From: Gammaproteobacteria bacterium
Lineage (GTDB): Bacteria; Pseudomonadota; Gammaproteobacteria; Eutrophobiales; Eutrophobiaceae
Assembly: GCA_004297165.1 (NCBI GenBank)
Contig: SCUJ01000008.1
Coordinates: 62,001-126,000 of the forward strand
Length of the DNA: 64,000 bases
Direction: 5' to 3'
Shown piece by piece: positions 18,459-25,622 of this stretch. The position numbers and the translations under genes were made by a program. The notes beneath the pieces were generated by a model. That model worked only from the letters and a program-made list of their open reading frames with translations. It was not told the origin of the DNA and did not search any database. Each line of letters opens with the position of its first letter. Position 1 is the stretch's first letter.

Positions 18459-19310
18459 TTACAGGCTCCGAAATTGTGCAATGGTGGTGTCGTAAACCTT
18501 CCTGGTGGTCTCATCCAGGCCGAGTGGTCGCAATTTCTCGGACAGGACCTCGATACCGTAAGGTCCATCATAGCCGATATCCCGCATGCACCGCAGAAAT
18601 CCGGCGATGTCGAAACTGCCCTCGCCGCAAAGACGACGGTGATTGATGGTGAGGTCGTGCAGATCGCCGGACATATTCGGATCGCCGTCGTTGAGTTCGA
18701 CGCCCATCACAATGCCGCGCGGGATCCGCTTGATCTCCGCATGGGAGATCTTCAGCAGCACCACATGCCAGAGATCGAAGATGATGCCGCCGTTGCTCGC
18801 GCCCGCCCCTTCGACGAGCGCGACGGTATCGGCCAGGGTCTTGATGTTGGCGAAGGGCATCATCTCGAAAATGATCCGCGTCCCCGCATCCGCGCCTTCC
18901 TGGCAGAGCTTGGCAAAACATTCGATCATGTGATCCATGGGACACGGTTGGGCGCTGAAATCCCCCACCTTGATGTGACGCGCATTCAGGGCCTCGGCCG
19001 CGTCCAGCAGCATCTTCCGGTTTTTATCGGAGGCCTTGCGGCGATCGTCCTCCCAGAACCAGTCGGTGAGGAATTCCAGCTCCAGATGTTCGATGCCGTT
19101 GTCATCCAGGATCTGCTTCATCTCCTTGAGGCTGCGCGTGCGCAGGATATATTCGAGGTCCGCGTGCCAGAGGCCGATCCCCTTGAATCCGGCCTTCGCC
19201 GCCGATACCACCCGATCCTTGAAATCGAAGGTGCTGTACTCATGGTCGGTGTGCGGCAGGGCGCCGCCCGACAGGGTCCAGTAGGAAGCGATAATATCAA
19301 CGTCTTGCAT
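18459..19310 (-). CDS. Sugar phosphate isomerase/epimerase-like TIM-barrel protein
   Basis: 283 aa of the AP-endonuclease-2/xylose-isomerase-like fold: FKGIGLWHADLEYI, HLELEFLTDWFW, HIKVGDFS, IIFEMMPFAN, GGIIFDLWHVV, GVELNDGD and YGIEVLSE follow the usual strand order, with metal-ligand candidates E, D, H and E at strand ends. It is the first gene of the dikinase/carboxylase operon, with AGGGGG about 7 nt before its ATG and 2 bp to the next gene. Members range from isomerases to hydrolases. In this setting it could remove phosphate or cleave the beta-keto acid product, but nothing in the sequence proves this. Confidence 0.8.
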   Translation of the reverse strand: MQDVDIIASYWTLSGGALPHTDHEYSTFDFKDRVVSAAKAGFKGIGLWHADLEYILRTRSLKEMKQILDDNGIEHLELEFLTDWFWEDDRRKASDKNRKMLLDAAEALNARHIKVGDFSAQPCPMDHMIECFAKLCQEGADAGTRIIFEMMPFANIKTLADTVALVEGAGASNGGIIFDLWHVVLLKISHAEIKRIPRGIVMGVELNDGDPNMSGDLHDLTINHRRLCGEGSFDIAGFLRCMRDIGYDGPYGIEVLSEKLRPLGLDETTRKVYDTTIAQFRSL

Positions 19311-19514
19311 GCGTAATCCCCCTTGGCTTGCCGCTTTCTTGACGGTTTTTTTTCATTTCGAGATTAACCCATCCACGCCGGAATATGAAGCCCGCCGATG
19401 TAAAAACCAGTATCGATATTTGCGCGGAGGGGGGCGACCCCATTGGCGTTTCAACGCCGAATCTCAACAACCGCGCCTAGGGCCGTAAACCTAACATGCG
19501 TTGTACTTGACATA

Positions 19515-19531
19515 GTACCACTATTTGGTAC
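19515..19531. promoter_or_regulatory. Inverted repeat in the hicAB promoter region
   Basis: GTACCA-CTATT-TGGTAC is a perfect 6-bp inverted repeat with a 5-nt spacer, 9 bp before the hicA ATG and just downstream of a TTGACA at 19507-19512. The placement fits an operator for HicB autorepression. Confidence 0.55.
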
Positions 19532-19540
19532 CTTTCATGC

Positions 19541-19795
19541 ATGAACCGCAAGCACCGGAAAACTCTCGAACAAATATTCAGAAAGCCTCCGAGCGGCACA
19601 ATTCGATGGTCGGATATAGAGGCGTTGTTCCGGGCACTCGGCGCAGATGTGTCGGAAAGAGAAGGCTCAAGAGTTGCGGTTATACTTTTCGGTGAAGTCC
19701 GCGTCTTTCACAGGCCACATCCTTCTCCGAACACGGATAAAGGTGCGGTTGTCAGCATTCGGAAATGGTTTGAGTATTATGAGGTGAAGCCATGA
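19541..19795 (+). CDS. hicA: HicA-family mRNA interferase toxin
   Basis: 84 aa with the dsRBD-like HicA fold. The opening KHRKTLEQIF and the stretch GSRVAVILFGEVRVFHRPHP match a HicA subfamily in which the classical GSHH motif is replaced by GSRV and the conserved His lies in FHRPHP. Toxins of this type cleave mRNA and are neutralised by HicB. The ATG lies close behind the promoter and shows no ribosome site. The stop overlaps the antitoxin ATG (ATGA). Codon use is AT-richer than in the neighbouring operon, in line with acquisition. Confidence 0.85.
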   Translation: MNRKHRKTLEQIFRKPPSGTIRWSDIEALFRALGADVSEREGSRVAVILFGEVRVFHRPHPSPNTDKGAVVSIRKWFEYYEVKP

Positions 19796-20124
19796 ATATC
19801 ATGCAAGTCAGCGGTTACAAGGCTAAGATTGAATACGATCCCGAACTTGATCAGTTCCGGGGAGAAATTCTCGGACTGAACGGGAGCGCCGATTTTTATG
19901 GCAAAAACCCGGCAGAGCTTCGGAAAGAATTTAAAAACTCGTTAAATGTCTTTTTCGAGGTTTGCAAAGAAAAAGGTATTAGTCCTACAAAGGAATATTC
20001 AGGCAAATTCAATCTGAGGATCCCGGCCAGATTGCACAGGGAAATCGCCGCGCGCGCCAGTGCGGAGGATAAAAGCATCAATCAATTCGTATCGGAAATA
20101 TTGGAACAGTCGGTTGCCGATTAA
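19792..20124 (+). CDS. hicB: HicB-family antitoxin
   Basis: 110 aa. The N-terminal partial RNase-H-like fold (YKAKIEYDPELDQFRGEI, LGLNGSADFYGKNPAELRKEF) binds the toxin. The C-terminal ribbon-helix-helix part (FNLRIPARLHREIAARASAE, INQFVSEIL) is the DNA-binding repressor domain. It overlaps hicA by 4 bp. The local sequence is very AT-rich (one line counted at 30 % GC). It probably represses its own operon through the inverted repeat at 19515. Confidence 0.88.
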   Translation: MNIMQVSGYKAKIEYDPELDQFRGEILGLNGSADFYGKNPAELRKEFKNSLNVFFEVCKEKGISPTKEYSGKFNLRIPARLHREIAARASAEDKSINQFVSEILEQSVAD

Positions 20125-20128
20125 GTAG

Positions 20129-20154
20129 GTCGGGTTAGCGGAGCTTAACCCGAC
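20129..20154. terminator. Palindromic repeat/possible terminator after hicB
   Basis: GTCGGGTTA and TAACCCGAC form a 9-bp perfect stem with an 8-nt loop, starting 4 bp after the hicB stop. No T-run follows. This palindrome type is a common dispersed repeat in proteobacteria and may also end transcription. Confidence 0.5.
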
Positions 20155-20233
20155 ATCGAAATATTTACTATCAAAGATACCTTATCTCATATCAGGTCAT
20201 ATTTGTCTGGTAATCAGGTTTTGAGTTAACCAT

Positions 20234-20665
20234 ATGCACCCTCTGAAAGGGAAATGTCATTGCGGGAACATCCGCGTAGCCATTGAGCTTCCGGATGCGC
20301 CAGGCGGATATGGACCTCGGGCTTGCGATTGCGAGTTCTGTCGCAAGCATGGCGCGTCATACATTTCCGACCCGCATGGCTCCCTGCGCATCGAAGTTGA
20401 AACTTCGCGCCTCCTTGGAAAGTATCGTCAGGGTGGCGAGATCGCGGACTGTATCTTTTGTAGCAGGTGTGGAGTATTGGTCGGAGTTCTGTATCAAGAG
20501 AGCGGACTACTGTATGCCGCCGTTAACAGTTCGATACTTGAGGATAATGGTTGCCTCGGAGCGAAAATATCAGTCTCTCCGAAGGAGTTGACTGTGAGTG
20601 AGAAGGTACGACGCTGGAAGGAACTTTGGTTCTCGAATGTCTCGGTAATTGATCATGATGTATAA
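20234..20665 (+). CDS. GFA (glutathione-dependent formaldehyde-activating)/CENP-V family protein
   Basis: 143 aa with the zinc-binding pattern of the GFA fold: KGKCHCGNIRV near the start, CDCEFCRKHG around 33-42, and FCSRCGVLVG around 75-84. Family members carry two zinc ions; some bind glutathione adducts, while most have no assigned reaction. It lies in the AT-rich accessory island between two toxin-antitoxin pairs with no evident operon partner (109 bp upstream gap, 154 bp downstream). Confidence 0.8.
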   Translation: MHPLKGKCHCGNIRVAIELPDAPGGYGPRACDCEFCRKHGASYISDPHGSLRIEVETSRLLGKYRQGGEIADCIFCSRCGVLVGVLYQESGLLYAAVNSSILEDNGCLGAKISVSPKELTVSEKVRRWKELWFSNVSVIDHDV

Positions 20666-20784
20666 CGTTTCATGCAAGAAGACGTCCCAGTCTGGCAAGG
20701 AGTCATTACGATCGCCTGCGGGGGATCGTAGCCACGCTGTTGGGCGAATCGTTCACGAAACAATGTGGCCAGAATAAATAAAGG

Positions 20785-20814
20785 GTGACAACCGACATTG
20801 CCGGTTCTATATAA
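20785..20814 (+). promoter_or_regulatory. Sigma-70-type promoter for a probably leaderless GNAT mRNA
   Basis: GTGACA (20785-20790), a 17-bp spacer and TATATA (20808-20813) lie so close to the ATG at 20820 that transcription would begin at or near the start codon. No Shine-Dalgarno sequence exists. Confidence 0.5.
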
Positions 20815-20819
20815 GTACC

Positions 20820-21296
20820 ATGAACATTGAATTCGCCCGGCGCGAGGATGCCCAACAGATTGCGGAGATGTCGCGAGACTTGATCGAGGCCGGGTTAGAT
20901 TGGCGCTGGCGTCCGGAGCGGATCTGGCGGGCGATCCTGGATCGGGAGACCGCCGTCATCAAGGCAGAGGTTTCTTCCCGGCTGGCCGGGTTTGCCATCA
21001 TGCGCTTTCACTGGGCTGAGGAGGCGCATCTGGATCTGCTCGCGGTGAAACCGCTCTTTCGCCGATCCGGCATCGGCGCCACCCTGTTGTCCTGGCTGGA
21101 AAGTTCCGCGCTCACCGCCGGGGTATCCATCGTGCGGCTGGAACTGCGGGAGATAAATAAACAGGCCATGCAATTCTATAAACATCGCGGCTACCAGACC
21201 GTGCGTAATATTCCGCGCTATTACTCGGAACGCGAGACGGCCATTGCGATGGCGCACGACCTGTGGAGTGACGTTTCCGCCAGGGAGATAAAATGA
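20820..21296 (+). CDS. GNAT-family N-acetyltransferase
   Basis: 158 aa. The acetyl-CoA binding region reads LDLLAVKPLFRRSGIGATLLSWLES (motif A, R/Q-x-x-G-x-G/A equivalent RRSGIG). The later AMQFYKHRGYQTVRNIPRYY is the typical motif B of RimI-like enzymes. The acceptor is unknown. The gene stands alone in the accessory island with its own close promoter. Confidence 0.82.
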   Translation: MNIEFARREDAQQIAEMSRDLIEAGLDWRWRPERIWRAILDRETAVIKAEVSSRLAGFAIMRFHWAEEAHLDLLAVKPLFRRSGIGATLLSWLESSALTAGVSIVRLELREINKQAMQFYKHRGYQTVRNIPRYYSERETAIAMAHDLWSDVSAREIK

Positions 21297-21324
21297 AGAT
21301 TCGATTGCGGCCGGCTGCTTACGG

Positions 21325-21735
21325 ATGCAATTGACGACACATCTTTCCTTTCGCGGGCAATGTGAAGAGGCGTTCAAGTGCTACGAGCGCTTGCTCGGTG
21401 GAAGGATTGACATGATGCTCACCTATGGCGACTCGCCCATGGCGCTGCAAGTCCCGCCGGAATGGCGTAGCAAAATCCTTCATGCGACGCTGGCTGTTAG
21501 CCAAAGCATCTTGACAGGCACCGACGTCCTCATCGAGCAGTATGAGAAACCGCAGGGGTTTTCTGTTTTGCTCGGAATCGCAGAACCCGAAGAGGCGGAG
21601 CGATTATTTCACGTACTGGCCGAGAAAGGATCGATCCGCATGCCGTATCAGAAGACCTTCTGGTCTTCGGGTTTTGGCGTGCTCGTCGATCGATTCGGCA
21701 TTCCGTGGGAAATCAACTGTGAGCATTCTCCGTAA
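21325..21735 (+). CDS. VOC-superfamily protein, PhnB-like
   Basis: 136 aa. It starts MQLTTHLSFRGQCEEAFKCY, contains LLGGRIDMMLTYGDSPMA and ends FGVLVDRFGIPWEINCE, the pattern of PhnB/DUF-type glyoxalase-bleomycin fold proteins (epimerase-like, 3-demethylubiquinone-methyltransferase-like family name). Its function is not defined in the family. It follows the GNAT gene by 28 bp on the same strand and may share its transcript. Confidence 0.8.
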   Translation: MQLTTHLSFRGQCEEAFKCYERLLGGRIDMMLTYGDSPMALQVPPEWRSKILHATLAVSQSILTGTDVLIEQYEKPQGFSVLLGIAEPEEAERLFHVLAEKGSIRMPYQKTFWSSGFGVLVDRFGIPWEINCEHSP

Positions 21736-21802
21736 TATGTGCAAGGACATGCATCTGTTGTAGTAATTGACAACGAGATCAGGTGTTGGCACGATCACCA
21801 AC

Positions 21803-22099
21803 ATGAAAGCTACTGAGCTATTTCAGCAGCGCATCGTTTACGCCGAGAACCGTTTCGCTGAGCTTTTGCTCTGGAGGCTGCCAAAACCGTCACCGGGTTC
21901 GAAGCATTATTTTAAATACCGGCTCGCATACGTAGTGGATGGGACCTGTGTGATCCGCTATGACAACGAGGCGGGCAAGGGCGATCACTGCCATTGGGGC
22001 AGAAAAGAACGTAAATACGAGTTCTCCAGTCCGGAGCTACTCCTGGCTGATTTTCAGGAGGCTATTGAGAGGTGGAATCATGAAAACGGTAATCCTTGA
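21803..22099 (+). CDS. TumE-type toxin (DUF6516)
   Basis: 98 aa from the ATG at 21803; an upstream in-frame ATG at 21767 is less likely. The sequence LLLWRLPKPSPGSKHYFKYRLAYVV, then YDNEAGKGDHCHWG and a terminal LLADFQEAIERW, matches the TumE family (toxin_5/DUF6516). It overlaps the downstream HTH gene by 20 bp, as toxin-antitoxin pairs do. It is the second such pair within 3 kb. Confidence 0.75.
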   Translation: MKATELFQQRIVYAENRFAELLLWRLPKPSPGSKHYFKYRLAYVVDGTCVIRYDNEAGKGDHCHWGRKERKYEFSSPELLLADFQEAIERWNHENGNP

Positions 22100-22427
22100 A
22101 GTTCGATCCCCGGCGGAGGCCATGTCCGGATTCGCGGATACATGGCGAACGAACAAGCTGCAAAAATCGGCGCGGATCAGCTTCGCGTCACCCGAATTGC
22201 TTTGGAAAGTTTTAACGGCAAAACGCTGGGAGCTTCTCAAGGCCCTTTGTGGCGCCGGCCCGGTCTCGATCCGGGAGGCAGCGCGTCGGGTCGATCGCGA
22301 TGTCAAAGGGGTCCATGGCGACGTGGTGGCGCTACTTGATGCCGGGATCCTTTCGCGTACCGGGAGCGGCGCCATAGAATTTCCTTACGATGCCGTCAAA
22401 GTTGAATTTCTTTTGCAGGCTGCATAG
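22080..22427 (+). CDS. TumA-type HTH antitoxin/transcriptional regulator
   Basis: 115 aa. The ATG at 22080 lies inside the end of the toxin gene. The core (SPELLWKVLTAKRWELLKAL, then GPVSIREAARRVDRDVKGVH and VVALLDAGILSRT) is a winged helix-turn-helix resembling the HVO_A0114/MarR-like antitoxins paired with TumE. It should neutralise the toxin and repress the pair. Confidence 0.75.
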   Translation: MKTVILEVRSPAEAMSGFADTWRTNKLQKSARISFASPELLWKVLTAKRWELLKALCGAGPVSIREAARRVDRDVKGVHGDVVALLDAGILSRTGSGAIEFPYDAVKVEFLLQAA

Positions 22428-22462
22428 GCATAGAGCACGCTGCCGAATTCCGGTGGAGAACC

Positions 22463-24571
22463 ATGAAACGATCATTAGCCTGTCTGATATTCTTGTCACT
22501 CATAATCAGCGGTTGTAGTAGCGGGGATAAAGAACCGACTGCAACGGCAACGACAACCACTACTCCAGCGGCACGCCCAGCGCTACCTGCAAATCTGGTG
22601 GACGGCAAGCGCATCATCGCCGCGGATGCCGAACCCGGAAACTGGCTGAGCCATGGACGGACCTACAACGAACAACGCTACAGCCCGCTCGACCCAATCA
22701 ACGCCGGCAATGTTGGACAACTCGGCCTCGCCTGGCATATTGATCTCGACGGCAAGCAGGCCCTCGAGGCCACGCCGCTGGTGATCGACGGCGTGCTTTA
22801 CACCAGCACCGTCTGGAATGTCATTCTGGCCGTCGATGCTGCTACCGGAAAAGAACTGTGGAGTTATGATCCTTTACCCCGGCGCGACTGGACCCGCTAC
22901 ATGTGCTGCGGCCCTGTCAATCGGGGGCTCGCGGCCTGGGGCGGCAATATCTACGAGGGCACCATCGATGGCCGCCTGATCGCGGTGGACGCCGCGACCG
23001 GCAAACTCGTGTGGGAAACACAGACCACCGATCCCAACCAGCCCTATTCCATCACCGGCGCGCCGCGGGTAGTGAACGGCAAGGTGATCATCGGCAACGG
23101 CGGATCGGAATACGGGATCCGCGGCTATGTCTCGGCCTATGACGCCGGGACCGGGGCGCTCGTCTGGCGGTTTTACACCGTCCCCGGCGACCCAAAGGCG
23201 GGCTTCGAGAACCCGGCCATGGAAATGGCGGCGCAGACCTGGTCCGGCGAATGGTGGAAATACGGCGGGGGCGGCACGGTCTGGGATTCCTTTGCCTTCG
23301 ATCCGGAACTGAATCTGGTCTATGTCGGCACCGGCAACGGTGGCCCGTGGGTCCGGGAGATCCGCAGCCCCGGCGGCGGGGACAATCTGTTTCTCTCTTC
23401 CATCATCGCGTTGAACGCGGACACCGGGGAATATGTCTGGCACTATCAGACGACGCCGGGCGAGAACTGGGACTTCACCGCGACCCAGCAGATGATCCTC
23501 GCCGAACTCGAGATCGACGGCGCACCCCGGAAGGTGCTCATGCAGGCGCCGAAGAACGGTTTCTTCTATGTGATCGATCGGGCGACCGGCGAGCTGCTCT
23601 CGGCGGAACCCATCGTGCCCGTCAACTGGGCGAGCCACGTGGACAAGGCAACCGGCAAGCCGGTGGAGATCGCGGAGAACCTCTACACCGAGGAGGCGAA
23701 ACTGATCTCGCCCGGACCGAACGGGGCGCACGATTGGCAGCCCATGTCGTTTCATCCGGGGACCGGACTTGTCTACATCCCCATCCACGAGATGTCCTGG
23801 GCCTACAGCCGCGATCCGGAATTCAAGTTCAAACCCTTCGGCTGGAACGCGGGCCAGAATCCGAACGCAGCGGCCCCGCCAGGAGCGACGGAGGCCACAG
23901 CGCGCGGGGCGCTGCTCGCCTGGGATCCGATCAAACAGAGCAAGGCCTGGGAGGTGGACCTCGTGCATCCCTGGAATGGCGGGGTGCTCAGCACTGCCGG
24001 GAATCTCGTCATCGAGGGCGCCGCCGACGGGCGTTTCGTAATCTATCGCGCCGACACCGGCGAGAAATTATGGGAGATGCCGATCCAGACCGGGGCCGTC
24101 GCCGGTCCCATCACTTACTCGGTGAATGACGAGCAGTACATCGCCGTGAACGCGGGCTGGGGCGGTGCCTATGTCCTCATGGGCGGCGGCGCGGGTCCGA
24201 TGCATCAGGGACCATCCCGGATCCTCGCCTTCAAGCTGGGCGGTGCGGATCAACTGTCGCCGCCACCGCCGCCCCCCGTCATGCCGGAACCGCCGACCTC
24301 GACCGCGAACGCGGAAGACATCGCCGCCGGGCAAGGGCTGTATATGGGACTTTGCGGCAACTGTCACGGCTTCTACGCGATAAGCGGTGGCATCAACCCG
24401 GATCTGCGTTACATGAGCGCGGAGACCCACGGACTATTCCGCGACATCGTACTCGTCGGGATCCGCCGCGGCGTCGGCATGCCCGCCTTCAACGATGTGC
24501 TCAGTGAGACGGACCTAGAGAAGATCCATGCCTATGTCATCAACCGGGCGCGGGAGACTTATCAAGAATAG
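22463..24571 (+). CDS. PQQ-dependent quinohemoprotein alcohol dehydrogenase (lipoprotein)
   Basis: 702 aa. The signal peptide ends in lipobox IISGC (Cys18), so the protein is membrane-tethered. An eight-blade quinoprotein propeller spans about 45-600. It has the vicinal disulfide pair C148-C149 in RYMCCGPVNRG, the catalytic Asp in GENWDFTATQ (D337), and tryptophan docking repeats such as DAATGKELWSYD. A C-terminal cytochrome c domain carries CGNCHG (C631, C634, H635) and a distal Met in GVGMPAF. This is the type II quinohemoprotein plan: alcohol oxidation in the periplasm with electrons passed to the heme. It is convergent with the DUF8021-like gene (14 bp apart). Confidence 0.9.
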   Translation: MKRSLACLIFLSLIISGCSSGDKEPTATATTTTTPAARPALPANLVDGKRIIAADAEPGNWLSHGRTYNEQRYSPLDPINAGNVGQLGLAWHIDLDGKQALEATPLVIDGVLYTSTVWNVILAVDAATGKELWSYDPLPRRDWTRYMCCGPVNRGLAAWGGNIYEGTIDGRLIAVDAATGKLVWETQTTDPNQPYSITGAPRVVNGKVIIGNGGSEYGIRGYVSAYDAGTGALVWRFYTVPGDPKAGFENPAMEMAAQTWSGEWWKYGGGGTVWDSFAFDPELNLVYVGTGNGGPWVREIRSPGGGDNLFLSSIIALNADTGEYVWHYQTTPGENWDFTATQQMILAELEIDGAPRKVLMQAPKNGFFYVIDRATGELLSAEPIVPVNWASHVDKATGKPVEIAENLYTEEAKLISPGPNGAHDWQPMSFHPGTGLVYIPIHEMSWAYSRDPEFKFKPFGWNAGQNPNAAAPPGATEATARGALLAWDPIKQSKAWEVDLVHPWNGGVLSTAGNLVIEGAADGRFVIYRADTGEKLWEMPIQTGAVAGPITYSVNDEQYIAVNAGWGGAYVLMGGGAGPMHQGPSRILAFKLGGADQLSPPPPPPVMPEPPTSTANAEDIAAGQGLYMGLCGNCHGFYAISGGINPDLRYMSAETHGLFRDIVLVGIRRGVGMPAFNDVLSETDLEKIHAYVINRARETYQE

Positions 24572-24585
24572 CGTCAAGCCGCTGT

Positions 24586-25542
24586 TCAGAAATCCTGGAA
24601 CAACGGTCCCGCCCAGCCGTCGCCGATGCCATAGGGCATTGCGCTGCCGATGGCGAAGATATCCGTGATCTTGCCGTTTCGCGTTTTGAAGATCTCGACG
24701 CAGGGCATGGTGTTCGGCGTCGGTGCATAACTTGGCCTGACGCTGCCGTCCGGCATGGTAATTGTGCCGAGCCCGCGATGATTGAAGGCGTAGACCCCCC
24801 AGGTCATGCCGCGCTCCACGTCGACGATCGGCGTGCGGCGGGGTTGCACATTGTGAATCGTCTTCAGCATGGGCGGGATGTTGCCGTTGGCGCATTTGGA
24901 ACTGCCCGGCAGGCCGGTCTCGGGTTTCACCGCGCCGGCGAAGGTCCCGGCGGTGACCATCCCGTTCTCGATCCGATAGCAGCGGTCGGCGAAAGGAACG
25001 TCACTATCGTCGAGTTTGGCGAGCGCCGCGAAGTAGAGATCGGGGATTGTCAGCATTGCCTCGCGCGTGCCGCGTTCGGCTTCTGCAAGCGAGTCGGCAA
25101 GCCCCGGCGGAGGGGTCTTGAGATTGGCGAGATTGCGTTCGGTGAGGTTGCGCACGACGATCTGTTCGGCCTCGGTGATCCGCCTGTCGACCACCTTGAG
25201 ACGCACAGAGAAGAGTACCGGCTTGTCGTGCTCCTTCACGATCCCGGTCCACGCCACCTGACTGGTCTCGGCGTCGGTGATGTAAAACTTGTAATCGGTG
25301 AAATCCGAGGCCGTGAACCAGAGTCCTTCGGTGGGCGGCAGCCGCACCGTGTTCTCCGTGAAAATGAGATCATCCGCGAACGGCGCCTGGCCGGCATCAT
25401 GAGCCGCCATCGCGCTCATGTATTGATCCGCGATGCCCTCAAGACAGGCGCGATCGCAGGCGCCTTGACCCTTGGCCCCGGCCACGTCGAAGGCAGTCAC
25501 AGCTAAAAATATTAGAAATATCGCTTGTGTGTTGTGTTTCAT
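24586..25542 (-). CDS. Secreted DUF8021-like protein
   Basis: 318 aa from the ATG at 25542, chosen for the strong GGGGAGGGGAGA just upstream and the signal peptide IFLIFLAVTAFDVAGA. The mature start CDRACLEGIADQYMSAMAAHD and the later LRLPPTEGLW-like stretch resemble DUF8021 proteins of fungi and proteobacteria, which have an NTF2-like core. Four Cys may form disulfides. It is the last gene of the GMC/propeller-cytochrome operon (80 bp gap). Its function is unknown; periplasmic location and neighbours suggest a role in the same oxidation route. Confidence 0.65.
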   Translation of the reverse strand: MKHNTQAIFLIFLAVTAFDVAGAKGQGACDRACLEGIADQYMSAMAAHDAGQAPFADDLIFTENTVRLPPTEGLWFTASDFTDYKFYITDAETSQVAWTGIVKEHDKPVLFSVRLKVVDRRITEAEQIVVRNLTERNLANLKTPPPGLADSLAEAERGTREAMLTIPDLYFAALAKLDDSDVPFADRCYRIENGMVTAGTFAGAVKPETGLPGSSKCANGNIPPMLKTIHNVQPRRTPIVDVERGMTWGVYAFNHRGLGTITMPDGSVRPSYAPTPNTMPCVEIFKTRNGKITDIFAIGSAMPYGIGDGWAGPLFQDF

Positions 25543-25622
25543 GATCTCCCCTCCCCTTACATTATTCATCCAGTCAGTAGCTTGGCTCCTTTGCGTCTTG
25601 GCGAGATCGCCTCATGGATTAT

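Noticed and set aside
19541-22427. Integron cassette array
   Set aside because: Gene sizes fit, but I see no integrase and no convincing attC pair, so it is kept only as an accessory island.
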